A DNA stretch of 64,000 nucleotides. It comes from Streptomyces sp. CNH099 (GTDB taxonomy: Bacteria; Actinomycetota; Actinomycetes; Streptomycetales; Streptomycetaceae). A program made the translations under genes and the position numbers. How positions within the stretch are numbered: the first letter of the stretch is position 1; each line of letters begins with the position of its first letter. The notes under the pieces were generated by a model. The model worked only from the letters and a program-made list of their open reading frames with translations, did no database searches and had not been told where the DNA came from. Below, piece after piece: positions 26,944 to 34,656 of the stretch. The stretch covers positions 682,186-746,185 of the forward strand of contig AZWL01000001.1 in the NCBI GenBank assembly GCA_000514715.1, read 5' to 3'.

Positions 26944-27011
26944 TTGACGCCGTACCGGTTCGATTCTACGGTCTCGTTCGAAGTCGCGATCGATATCCGA
27001 GATTTCGAACG
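26944..27011 (+). promoter_or_regulatory. Promoter with 8-bp inverted-repeat operator before the arabinofuranosidase operon
   Basis: A -35 TTGACG (26944-26949) and a -10 TACGGT (26967-26972) are separated by 17 bp. Immediately downstream are exact inverted repeats CGTTCGAA (26975-26982) and TTCGAACG (27004-27011), which would flank the transcription start. The two arms are also nearly palindromic in themselves, as expected for a dimeric sugar-responsive repressor binding two sites. No regulator gene is adjacent. Confidence 0.55.
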
Positions 27012-27025
27012 TCGGAAGGTGTGCA

Positions 27026-28555
27026 ATGACCCGTGCCGTGTCCACGGCCCGTATGACGCTCGACTCCGCCTTCGTCGTCGCCGAGGTGAGTCCGCGGCTG
27101 TTCGGCTCGTTCGTCGAGCACCTCGGCCGCTGCGTCTACACCGGCGTCTACGAGCCCGGCCACCCCGCCGCCGACGAGGCGGGGCTGCGCAGCGACGTGC
27201 TCGGGCTCATCCGCGAGCTGGGGGTGACGACGGTCCGCTATCCCGGCGGCAACTTCGTCTCCGGCTACCGGTGGGAGGACTCCGTGGGGCCGGTGGAGCG
27301 GCGGCCGCGGCGGCTCGACCCGGCCTGGCGGTCCACGGAGCCGAACCGCTTCGGGCTCGCCGAGTACGTCGCCTTCCTGCGCCGGATCGGGCCGCAGGCC
27401 GAGCCCATGATGGCCCTCAACCTCGGCACCCGGGGCGTCACCGAGGCGCTCGAACTGCTGGAGTACGCCAACCACCCGGCCGGCAGCGAGCTGTCGGACC
27501 GGCGCGTCGCCCACGGCGACAAGGCCCCGTACGGCATCCGCCTGTGGTGCCTGGGCAACGAGCTGGACGGGCCCTGGCAGACCGGCCACAAGACGGCCGC
27601 CGAGTACGGCCGGCTGGCCGCCGAGACCGCCCGCGCCATGCGCCAGTTCGACCCGGAGCTGGAGCTGGTCGCCTGCGGCAGCTCGAACCGGGGCATGCCG
27701 ACCTTCGCCGCGTGGGAGGCGACGGTGCTGGCCGAGACCTACGACCTGGTCGACTACGTCTCCCTGCACGCCTACTACGAGGAGCTGGACGGCGATCGCG
27801 ACTCCTTCCTCGCCTCCGCCGCCGACATGGAGTCCTTCATCGAGAGCGTCGTGGCGACCTGCGACCACGTGGGCGCCCGGCTGAAGTCGGCCAAGCGCAT
27901 CGGCCTCTCCTTCGACGAGTGGAACGTCTGGTACCAGTCGAAGTCCCGGGAGCAGGCCGAGGCGGACCCCCTCGACTGGCCCGAGGCCCCGCGCCTCCTC
28001 GAGGACAACTACAGCGTCGTCGACGCCGTCGTCTTCGGCTCCCTGCTCATCGCACTGCTGCGGCACGCCGACCGGGTCGGCGTCGCCTGCCTCGCCCAGC
28101 TGGTCAACGTCATCGCGCCGATCATGACCGAGCCCGGCGGCCCGGCCTGGCGGCAGACCACCTTCCACCCCTTCGCGCAGGCCGCGCGGTACGCCCGCGG
28201 CGGGCAGGTGCTGCACGTCGCCGCCGAGTCGCCCACGCACGAGACCGGGAAGTACGGCGAGGTGCCGCTGCTGTACGCGACGGCCGTCCGCGACCCGGAG
28301 TCGGGCGCGGTCACGGTCTTCGCCGTCAACCGCGACCAGCGGCGGCCGCTGCCGCTGGAGGTGGTGCTGCACGGTCTCGCGGTCTCCGAGGTGGTGGAGC
28401 ACAGCGCGCTGGCCGACGCCGACCCGGAGGCGCGCAACACCCTCGCGGACCCGGACCGGGTCGTCCCGCACCCCGTGCCCGGCACGACGCTGCGGGACGG
28501 GACGCTCAGCGCCGTCCTGGAGCCCCTGTCGTGGAACGTCATCCGCTTGAGCTGA
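27026..28555 (+). CDS. Alpha-L-arabinofuranosidase, GH51
   Basis: 509 residues, ATG preceded by GGAAGG at six bases, no signal peptide, so cytoplasmic. The catalytic (beta/alpha)8 domain spans about 20-380, with acid/base Glu179 in CLGNELDGPW and nucleophile Glu298 in FDEWNVWY; VRYPGGNF is another GH51 marker. A C-terminal beta-sandwich completes the usual length. Retaining GH51 enzymes release L-arabinose from imported arabino-oligosaccharides or arabinoxylan fragments. It is followed 22 bp later by a three-gene sugar ABC transporter, which most likely imports its substrate. Confidence 0.92.
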   Translation: MTRAVSTARMTLDSAFVVAEVSPRLFGSFVEHLGRCVYTGVYEPGHPAADEAGLRSDVLGLIRELGVTTVRYPGGNFVSGYRWEDSVGPVERRPRRLDPAWRSTEPNRFGLAEYVAFLRRIGPQAEPMMALNLGTRGVTEALELLEYANHPAGSELSDRRVAHGDKAPYGIRLWCLGNELDGPWQTGHKTAAEYGRLAAETARAMRQFDPELELVACGSSNRGMPTFAAWEATVLAETYDLVDYVSLHAYYEELDGDRDSFLASAADMESFIESVVATCDHVGARLKSAKRIGLSFDEWNVWYQSKSREQAEADPLDWPEAPRLLEDNYSVVDAVVFGSLLIALLRHADRVGVACLAQLVNVIAPIMTEPGGPAWRQTTFHPFAQAARYARGGQVLHVAAESPTHETGKYGEVPLLYATAVRDPESGAVTVFAVNRDQRRPLPLEVVLHGLAVSEVVEHSALADADPEARNTLADPDRVVPHPVPGTTLRDGTLSAVLEPLSWNVIRLS

Positions 28556-28577
28556 ACGCACGCACCAGGGAGGCGGC

Positions 28578-29921
28578 ATGAACCGCGAACCACCCCTCAG
28601 CCGGCGGCGGCTGCTGACCACCGGGGCCGGTGCGCTGGCGGCCGGCGCCGTGCCCGGCCTGGCCGCGGCCGGGTGCGCCGCGCCCTCGTTCACCGCCGAA
28701 GGCAAGACCCGGCTGCGCTACTGGCACCTCTTCGGCGGCGGCGACGGCGCGAACATGACCGCCATGGTCGACGCCTTCGACGCCGAGCACCCGGACATCG
28801 ACATGCAGGCCACCCAGCTCGACTGGGGCCCTCCGTACTACACGAAGCTGGGCATGGCCGGCGCCGGCGGGCGCGCGCCCGAGGTGGGCGTGCTGCACCT
28901 CACCCGGCTCGCCGGGTTCGGCCCCGGCAAGCTGCTCGACCCCTTCGACCCGGGCCGGCTGGAGGCGCACGGCATCACCCCCGACCGCTTCCCGCCGGAG
29001 ATCTGGCGGCGCGGGCAGGTGGACGGCGAGCAGTACGCGATCCCGCTCGACACCCACCCGATCGTGCTCTACTACCACACCGAGATCTGCGAGGAGGCCG
29101 GGCTGCTCACCGACGACGGCGGCCTCCGGCCCATCCGGGGGGTCCGCGCGTTCGTCGAGGCGCTGCACACCGCCAAAGAGGTCACCGGCGCACCGCCCCT
29201 GGTCGCCGAGACCCTCGGCACCGACACCGTCACCCCCTGGCGGCTCTTCAACACCTTCTACTCGCAGACCGGCGGCACCGTCCTGTCGGAGGACGGCACG
29301 CGGATCACCATCGACGACGCCAAGGCCATGGAGGTCCTGGAGTTCATGGCGATGCTCACCGACGAGGGCCTGATGGTGCGGCGCGCCGACTACCCCGGCT
29401 CCGTCGGCATCTTCGGCGCCGGCGAGACCGCCTTCTCCCTCAACGGTGAGTGGGAGGTGACCACGTACACCGCCAACAAGCTGCCGTTCTCCATGACCCG
29501 GGTGCCCGCGCTCTTCGGCCGGCCCACCGTCTATGCGGACAGCCACTCCTTCGTGCTGCCGCACCAGGCCACGCGGTCCGATGCGGCGAACGAGGCCGGG
29601 TACGCCTTCGTCGCCTGGATGCTGGAGCACTCCGTGGACTGGGCCAAGGGCGGCCACGTGCCGGCCTACCTGCCCACGCTCGAGGACCCGGCCTATCTGG
29701 AGCTGCAGCCGCAGTCCGCGTACCGGTCCGTCATCGACGACGTCGTGCTCGACCCGGCCGTCTGGTTCGCCGGCTCCGCCTCGCTGCTGCAGATCGAGCT
29801 GGGGGCGGTCTTCTCCAGCGTCTTCACCGGCTCCCGCAGCCCGCAGGGTGCGCTGCGCGAGGCGAAGTCGCGGCTGCGGACACTGCTGGACACCCCCGAC
29901 CCGATAGGAGGCGCCGTATGA
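28578..29921 (+). CDS. ABC sugar-binding lipoprotein (family 1 solute-binding protein)
   Basis: 447 residues, AGGGAGG five bases before ATG. The signal has a twin-arginine motif (SRRRLLTTG) and a lipobox AAAGC, so it is probably exported folded by Tat and lipidated. The mature part has the MalE-like pattern: RLRYWHLFGGGD at the N-terminus, YAIPLDTHPIVLYYHTE near the hinge and FSLNGEWEV later. It would bind an oligosaccharide, probably arabinose-containing given the GH51 gene directly upstream, and deliver it to the two permeases encoded next. The ATPase is not encoded here, as is usual where a shared MsiK-type ATPase serves many transporters. Confidence 0.88.
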   Translation: MNREPPLSRRRLLTTGAGALAAGAVPGLAAAGCAAPSFTAEGKTRLRYWHLFGGGDGANMTAMVDAFDAEHPDIDMQATQLDWGPPYYTKLGMAGAGGRAPEVGVLHLTRLAGFGPGKLLDPFDPGRLEAHGITPDRFPPEIWRRGQVDGEQYAIPLDTHPIVLYYHTEICEEAGLLTDDGGLRPIRGVRAFVEALHTAKEVTGAPPLVAETLGTDTVTPWRLFNTFYSQTGGTVLSEDGTRITIDDAKAMEVLEFMAMLTDEGLMVRRADYPGSVGIFGAGETAFSLNGEWEVTTYTANKLPFSMTRVPALFGRPTVYADSHSFVLPHQATRSDAANEAGYAFVAWMLEHSVDWAKGGHVPAYLPTLEDPAYLELQPQSAYRSVIDDVVLDPAVWFAGSASLLQIELGAVFSSVFTGSRSPQGALREAKSRLRTLLDTPDPIGGAV

Positions 29922-30871
29922 CCGCCACGAGCGTCGCCGTTCCGGCGGCGCCGGAGCCGGCGGCGGTGCCGGCGGCGCGGCCCGCCGGCGTCCGCCGCAA
30001 GTGGACCGAGCACGGGCTGGTCTTCATCGCCCCCTTCCTCCTCGTCTACGGGATGTTCCTGCTCTGGCCGCTGGTCTTCGGTGTCCACCTCAGCCTGCGC
30101 AGCGACAACATCACCGGCTCGGGCGGCGAGTACGTCGGGTTCGACAACTACACCGAGGCGTTCCGCGACGAGAACGTCTGGTCCTCGCTGTGGAACACCG
30201 TGTGGTTCACGGTCCTGTCCACGATTCCGCTCGTCGTCATGGGCCTCGTCTTCGCCCTGCTGGCGCATAATCTGCGCTTCGTGCAGTGGCTGTGGCGGCT
30301 CAGCTGGTTCGCGCCCTTCGTGCTGCCGTCCGGCGTCGTCGGGCTGCTCTTCCTCTGGGTGATCTACCCGTCCGACTTCGGCTTCGCCGACCAGCTCCTC
30401 GCCCAGTTCGGGCTGCACCCGGACATCGGCTGGCTGACGGACGAGCGGTACGCGATGCTGTCGATCGTCCTGACCACGGTGTGGTGGACGGTCGGCTTCA
30501 ACTTCCTGCTCTACCTCGCCGCGCTCCAGTCCATCCCGCAGCACCTGTACGAGGCCGCGGAGCTGGACGGCGCCGGCCCCTGGCAGCGGCTGCGGCACAT
30601 CACGCTGCCGCTGCTGCGGCGTACCACGGGCGTGGTCCTGGTGCTCCAGATCCTCGCCTCGCTGAAGGTCTTCGACCAGATCTACATCATGACCGGGGGC
30701 GGCCCCGACGACTCCACCCGGCCGATCCTGCAGTACGTCTACCAGTCGGGCTTCACCGGCTACCGGATCGGCTACGCCTCCGCCGTCTCGTACATCTTCT
30801 TCGCTCTGATCGTGCTGGTCGCGCTGATCCACCTGCGGCTGGCCCGCCGTAACGCCGAGGAGTCGTCATGA
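29918..30871 (+). CDS. Sugar ABC transporter permease (MalF-type)
   Basis: 317 residues, AGGAGG six bases before an ATG that overlaps the binding-protein stop. Six membrane segments are visible, from VFIAPFLLVYGMFLLWPL to YIFFALIVLVALIHL. The cytoplasmic EAA loop is YEAAELDGAGPWQRLRHITLP, which docks the ATPase. It forms the membrane pore with the next gene product. Confidence 0.92.
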   Translation: MTATSVAVPAAPEPAAVPAARPAGVRRKWTEHGLVFIAPFLLVYGMFLLWPLVFGVHLSLRSDNITGSGGEYVGFDNYTEAFRDENVWSSLWNTVWFTVLSTIPLVVMGLVFALLAHNLRFVQWLWRLSWFAPFVLPSGVVGLLFLWVIYPSDFGFADQLLAQFGLHPDIGWLTDERYAMLSIVLTTVWWTVGFNFLLYLAALQSIPQHLYEAAELDGAGPWQRLRHITLPLLRRTTGVVLVLQILASLKVFDQIYIMTGGGPDDSTRPILQYVYQSGFTGYRIGYASAVSYIFFALIVLVALIHLRLARRNAEESS

Positions 30872-31725
30872 GTGCACCGGCCGCAGCCTCGGGCCGCAGG
30901 CCCCGTTGGACCCGTGGGCGCGTCGCCCTGGTCGCCGTCGCGCTGCTGCTCGTCGTGGTGTGGGTGCTGCCGCTCGCCTGGGCGCTGTCGATCTCGCTGA
31001 AGCCGGACGCCGAGACGACGCAGACCGGGCTGGACTGGATCGGCTCGACGATCACGTTCGACGCCTACGAGGCGGTGTGGGAGACCGGCGACATCGGCCG
31101 CTGGCTGTTCAACACCGCCTACATCGCCACGATGACCACCCTGCTGACCGTGGCTCTCTGCGCGATGGCCGCCTACGGCTTCGCACGCACCCGGTTCCGC
31201 GGCCGCAAGGCGCTCTACGCGCTCGTGCTGGCCGGGATCATGGTGCCGCCGCAGGTGCTGATCGCGCCGCTGTTCGCGGAGATGGTGCAGCTGGGCCTGG
31301 TGGACACGTACTGGGGCGTGATCCTGCCCCAGGTGGCCGTGCCCGCGATGGTGTTCATCCTGGTGAAGTTCTTCGAGGGGGTGCCGCGCGAGCTGGAGGA
31401 GGCCGCGTTCGTCGACGGGGCGGGCCGCTGGCGGGTGTTCTTCACGATCGTGCTGCCGCTGTCGCGGCCGGTGCTCGCCGCGGTCGCGATCTTCACCTTC
31501 ATCTCCACCTGGAACAACTTCCTCTGGCCGTTCCTGGTGACGACCGACCCGAACGGCATGACCCTGCCCGTCGGGCTGGTCAACGTCCAGTCGTCCTACG
31601 GCGTGCGCTACGCGCAGATGATGGCGTCCGTCGTCATGGGCGGGCTGCCGCTGCTGGTGGTCTTCGCGATCTTCCAGCGGCAGATCGTGCGCGGCATCGC
31701 GCACACCGGGCTGGCCGGGCAGTGA
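30868..31725 (+). CDS. Sugar ABC transporter permease (MalG-type)
   Basis: 285 residues, ATGA overlap with the preceding permease. Six membrane segments; EAA loop EEAAFVDGAGRWRVFFTIVLP; late WNNFLWPFLV segment typical of MalG-type permeases. It completes the arabino-oligosaccharide-type importer and is followed by a strong hairpin. Confidence 0.92.
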   Translation: MSAPAAASGRRPRWTRGRVALVAVALLLVVVWVLPLAWALSISLKPDAETTQTGLDWIGSTITFDAYEAVWETGDIGRWLFNTAYIATMTTLLTVALCAMAAYGFARTRFRGRKALYALVLAGIMVPPQVLIAPLFAEMVQLGLVDTYWGVILPQVAVPAMVFILVKFFEGVPRELEEAAFVDGAGRWRVFFTIVLPLSRPVLAAVAIFTFISTWNNFLWPFLVTTDPNGMTLPVGLVNVQSSYGVRYAQMMASVVMGGLPLLVVFAIFQRQIVRGIAHTGLAGQ

Positions 31726-31773
31726 CGCCGCCCGGCCACCGGATCCCCCGGCGGGGACGGTGGCCGGGCGGCG
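31726..31773. terminator. Bidirectional terminator hairpin
   Basis: A perfect 15-bp inverted repeat (31726-31740 and 31759-31773) flanks an 18-nt loop that itself contains CCCC/GGGG. It begins directly after the permease stop and lies between that gene and the convergent sigma factor gene, so it can serve both. Confidence 0.8.
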
Positions 31774-31789
31774 GCTGCCGGCGCCGGCG

Positions 31790-32392
31790 TCAGGCCGCGG
31801 CGGGTGCGCGGCCGGCCCGCTCGGCGTCGTACAGCCGGCGCACCAGCGCGGTGCGGGCCCGGTTGACGCGGGACCGCACGGTGCCCACCGGGCAGTCGCT
31901 CAGCAGCGCCGCCTCGGCGTACGGCAGGCCGACCAGCTGCGTGAGCACGAACGCCTCCCGCCGCTCGGCCGGCAGCGCGGCCAGCAACTCGACGAGGGCC
32001 ACCGCCTCGTCGGGTCCCGGCAGGCCGCGCGCCTGGGCCCGCTCCGCCGCGGACTGCCAGTCGTCCGTGTCGGCCAGCCGCGGGCGGGCGGCGGCCCGGC
32101 GCAGGCTGTCGACGACCGTGCGGCGGGCGATGGACAGCAGCCAGGTGCGGGCCGAGGAGCGGCCCTCGAAGCGGTGCAGGCTGCCCAGGGCGCGCAGGAA
32201 CGTCTCCTGGGTGAGGTCGTCGGCGGCCTGCGGATCGGCGCCGACATGGATCACGTAGCGCCGGACGTCGCGGTGCAGGGCGCGGACGACGTGGTCGAGC
32301 GCGTCGGGGTCCCCGCCCCGGGCGGCGAGCGCGCGGGCGGTGATCGACGCGTCGGACGCGTCGGACGCGTCGGACATGGCGGACGTGGTCAT
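31790..32392 (-). CDS. ECF-type RNA polymerase sigma factor
   Basis: 200 residues from an ATG at 32392 preceded by GGAAG. Region 2 is recognisable as DDLTQETFLRALGSL with RTWLLSIARRTVVDSLRR (core binding and -10 recognition); region 4 is LPAERREAFVLTQLVGLPYAEAA followed by the helix-turn-helix ending CPVGTVRSRVNRAR (-35 recognition). The N-terminus carries an unusual SDASDASDAS repeat coded by three identical 9-bp units. No anti-sigma factor gene adjoins. Upstream on the same strand is a GlxA-type regulator, 223 bp away. Regulon unknown. Confidence 0.88.
   Translation of the reverse strand: MTTSAMSDASDASDASITARALAARGGDPDALDHVVRALHRDVRRYVIHVGADPQAADDLTQETFLRALGSLHRFEGRSSARTWLLSIARRTVVDSLRRAAARPRLADTDDWQSAAERAQARGLPGPDEAVALVELLAALPAERREAFVLTQLVGLPYAEAALLSDCPVGTVRSRVNRARTALVRRLYDAERAGRAPAAA
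32346..32372 (-). repeat. Three perfect 9-bp tandem repeats in the sigma factor gene
   Basis: The unit GACGCGTCG is repeated exactly three times in frame, giving the Ser-Asp-Ala repeats in the N-terminal tail. Unit-length changes would keep the frame, so the tail length may vary between strains. Confidence 0.85.
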
Positions 32393-32615
32393 ACGGCTTC
32401 CTTCCCGGACGGGCCGGACGGCGGCGGATCGTCGGTACGACCGGCGGCGGAGAGCACGACGCACCGGGCCGCGAACGTCGCGGCCCGCACGGTGCGCGCA
32501 CACCACCCGGCAGTCATCGCGGGCTCATCGTCGCATCGCACCGGTGCGGGCTCCGGGCGGGCCGGGCGTTCCCACGGCGCCGGCTGCCGTACCGCCGCCG
32601 CGGGCCGCGAGCCGG

Positions 32616-33638
32616 CTACTGTGCCGCCGGCGGGAAGGCCGGGCCGTCGTGCTGTTCGCGGAAGGTGCGCCGGTACGCCGAGGGGGGTGCGCCCACCCGG
32701 CGGCAGAAGTGGGTCCGGAGGGAGACGGGCGAGCCGAAACCGGTGCGGCGCGTGATCTCCTCCACCGACAGGTCGGTGGTCTCCAGCAGCTCGCGGGCCC
32801 GCTCCACCCGGGCCCACTGCAGCCACCGCAGCGGCGTGGTGCCCGTCCGGGCCCGGAACATGCGGTGCAGGTGGCGTACGCTCACCCCGGTCCTGCGGGC
32901 GATGTCGGCGAGGGTGAGCCGCCGGTGGAGGTTCCGGTGCAGCCACTCCACCGTCGCGTGCAGCGGATCGCCGCCGGTGCCGGGGTGGCGCAGCAGCTGC
33001 GCCGTCCCGCCCTCCCGCCGCAGCGGGACGACCAGCGCGCTCGCCGTGCGCGCCGCCACCGCCGCGCCGTGGTCCCGGCTGATCAGGTGCAGGCACAGGT
33101 CGATGCCGGCGGCCAGCCCGGCCGAGGTCAGCACCTGCCCGTTGTCCACGAACAGCACCCCGGGGTCCACCCGCACCTCCGGGTGGTCGGCGGCCAGCCG
33201 CCCCGCGGCCAGCCAGTGGGTCGTCGCCCGCCCGCCGTCCAGCAGCCCCGCCTCGGCCAGCAGGAACGCGCCGGTGCAGATCGACGCGACCCTGATCCCC
33301 TTGTCGTACGCGGCCCGCAGCAGCGCCGGCACCGCCGGGTCGCGGGGTGCGGCGCGGCGGGCGACGCCGGGCACCACGACGGTGCCCGCCGCCAGCGCCG
33401 CGGCCAGCGGATGGGAGGGCGTCAGCCCGAAGCTGGCGGCGCCGGCCACGGTGGTCGTCACCGGCCCGTCGCCGCACACCCAGACCTCGTAGGGCGGCGT
33501 GCCGTCGGGGAGGCGGGCGATGCCGAACGCCTGGCACGCCGCCGTGACGTCGAACCCCACGGCCCCCGGCGGCGCGAGCACGGCCACCGGGTGCCGTGCC
33601 GTCGGCGGCGGTGGTGGCGGTGGTGGCGGCGTCACCAT
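32616..33638 (-). CDS. GlxA-family transcriptional regulator (DJ-1/PfpI-like + AraC HTH)
   Basis: 340 residues from an ATG at 33638 followed by a run of nine prolines (TPPPPPPPPPTA). Residues 15-190 form a DJ-1/PfpI-like domain with ASICTGAFLLAEAGLL at the nucleophile elbow; residues 235-335 form two AraC helix-turn-helix units (LTLADIARRTGVSVRHLHRMFR and a second ending RTHFCRRVGAPPSAYRRTF). Such regulators sense small metabolites or nitrogen/aldehyde stress. It is divergent from a secreted DJ-1/PfpI protein with 70 bp between the starts, so that gene is a likely target. Confidence 0.9.
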   Translation of the reverse strand: MVTPPPPPPPPPTARHPVAVLAPPGAVGFDVTAACQAFGIARLPDGTPPYEVWVCGDGPVTTTVAGAASFGLTPSHPLAAALAAGTVVVPGVARRAAPRDPAVPALLRAAYDKGIRVASICTGAFLLAEAGLLDGGRATTHWLAAGRLAADHPEVRVDPGVLFVDNGQVLTSAGLAAGIDLCLHLISRDHGAAVAARTASALVVPLRREGGTAQLLRHPGTGGDPLHATVEWLHRNLHRRLTLADIARRTGVSVRHLHRMFRARTGTTPLRWLQWARVERARELLETTDLSVEEITRRTGFGSPVSLRTHFCRRVGAPPSAYRRTFREQHDGPAFPPAAQ

Positions 33639-33708
33639 GGCACGAATCCGTCGAAGCGCGTCACGGCCGTCGATGTCACTTCCCGCGCCCGCCGCACACA
33701 CTCACCTC

Positions 33709-34467
33709 ATGACAGCCGACAACCACCACAGCCGCAGAACCTTCCTCCGCACCACGACCGCCGCGGGCGTCGGCGCCACCGCCGTGGGAACGGCCGGCGC
33801 CGCCTCCGCCGCCCCGCCGCAACGGCCCGCGGGACCGCTGCGCGTCCACGTCGTGCTCTTCGACGGCGTGGAGGAGATGGACTTCGCCGCCCCGTACTAC
33901 GTCCTCGGCATCGCGGACATGCACAGCCCGCACGGCGTGTCGGTCCGCTACGTCACCGCCGACGGCTCCCGGGCCGTCACCGCCTCGCAGGGCACCCGCG
34001 TGCGCCTCACCCACGGCTGGGCGCCGGACGAGGCGGACGTCCTCGTGGTGCCGGGCGGCGGATTCGCCGACACCGACCGGCCGGGCGTCGGCCGGGAGAT
34101 CCGCCGCGGCGTCCTGCCCCGGGCCCTGGCCCGGGCCCGGCGCCCGGAACTGACCCTCGCGTCGGTGTGCACCGGCGCGATACTCCTCGGCGCGGCCGGC
34201 CTGCTGCGGGGCCGCCCCTGCACCACGCACCACGGCGCCTTCGAGGCGCTGGAGTCGTACGGCGGTGTCCCGACCCGCGCCCGGGTCGTGGACGACGGCG
34301 ACCTCGTCACCTCCGGCGGCATCACCTCCGGGCTGGAACTGGGCCTCTGGCTGGTCCGGCGCGCGTTCGGCCCGGACGCCGCGCTGGACGTGGAACGCAT
34401 GCTGGAGTACGAGGCGCGCGGCACGGTGTGGACCGCCGGGCGGCCGTCCCGTTCCGGCGGCCGGTGA
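33709..34467 (+). CDS. Secreted DJ-1/PfpI-family protein
   Basis: 252 residues with a Tat signal (SRRTFLRTTTAAGVG, cleavage after ASAA near residue 36). The core has VHVVLFDGVEEMDFAAPYYVLG, VLVVPGGGFADT and the nucleophile elbow LASVCTGAILLGAAGLL with Cys conserved, as in isonitrile hydratase/ThiJ-type proteins. It shares fold and elbow sequence with the sensor half of the divergent GlxA-type regulator. Enzymatic activity (isonitrile hydratase, glyoxalase or a chaperone-like role) cannot be assigned from sequence alone. Confidence 0.85.
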   Translation: MTADNHHSRRTFLRTTTAAGVGATAVGTAGAASAAPPQRPAGPLRVHVVLFDGVEEMDFAAPYYVLGIADMHSPHGVSVRYVTADGSRAVTASQGTRVRLTHGWAPDEADVLVVPGGGFADTDRPGVGREIRRGVLPRALARARRPELTLASVCTGAILLGAAGLLRGRPCTTHHGAFEALESYGGVPTRARVVDDGDLVTSGGITSGLELGLWLVRRAFGPDAALDVERMLEYEARGTVWTAGRPSRSGGR

Positions 34468-34600
34468 CCGCGTCCCCGGCGCCACGCCGTCCGCCCGGCC
34501 GCGCCGGCGGCCGGCACCGCGCACACCCACGTCCGGACCGCCCATGCCGTCTCCTCGCCGCGCTCGTCGTCACCGCTCCTTGAAGAGGAGTCGGACGAGC

Positions 34601-34621
34601 CCCGCGGCGGGTTCCCGCGGG
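34601..34621. terminator. Weak hairpin between convergent genes
   Basis: CCCGCGG (34601-34607) pairs with CCGCGGG (34615-34621) around a 7-nt loop, in the 189-bp gap between the DJ-1-like gene and the convergent GH13 gene. Plausible shared terminator; nothing else stands out in this gap. Confidence 0.3.
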
Positions 34622-34656
34622 CGGGCGGCGTGGACCGCGTTCGTGCGCCGGCGGGC

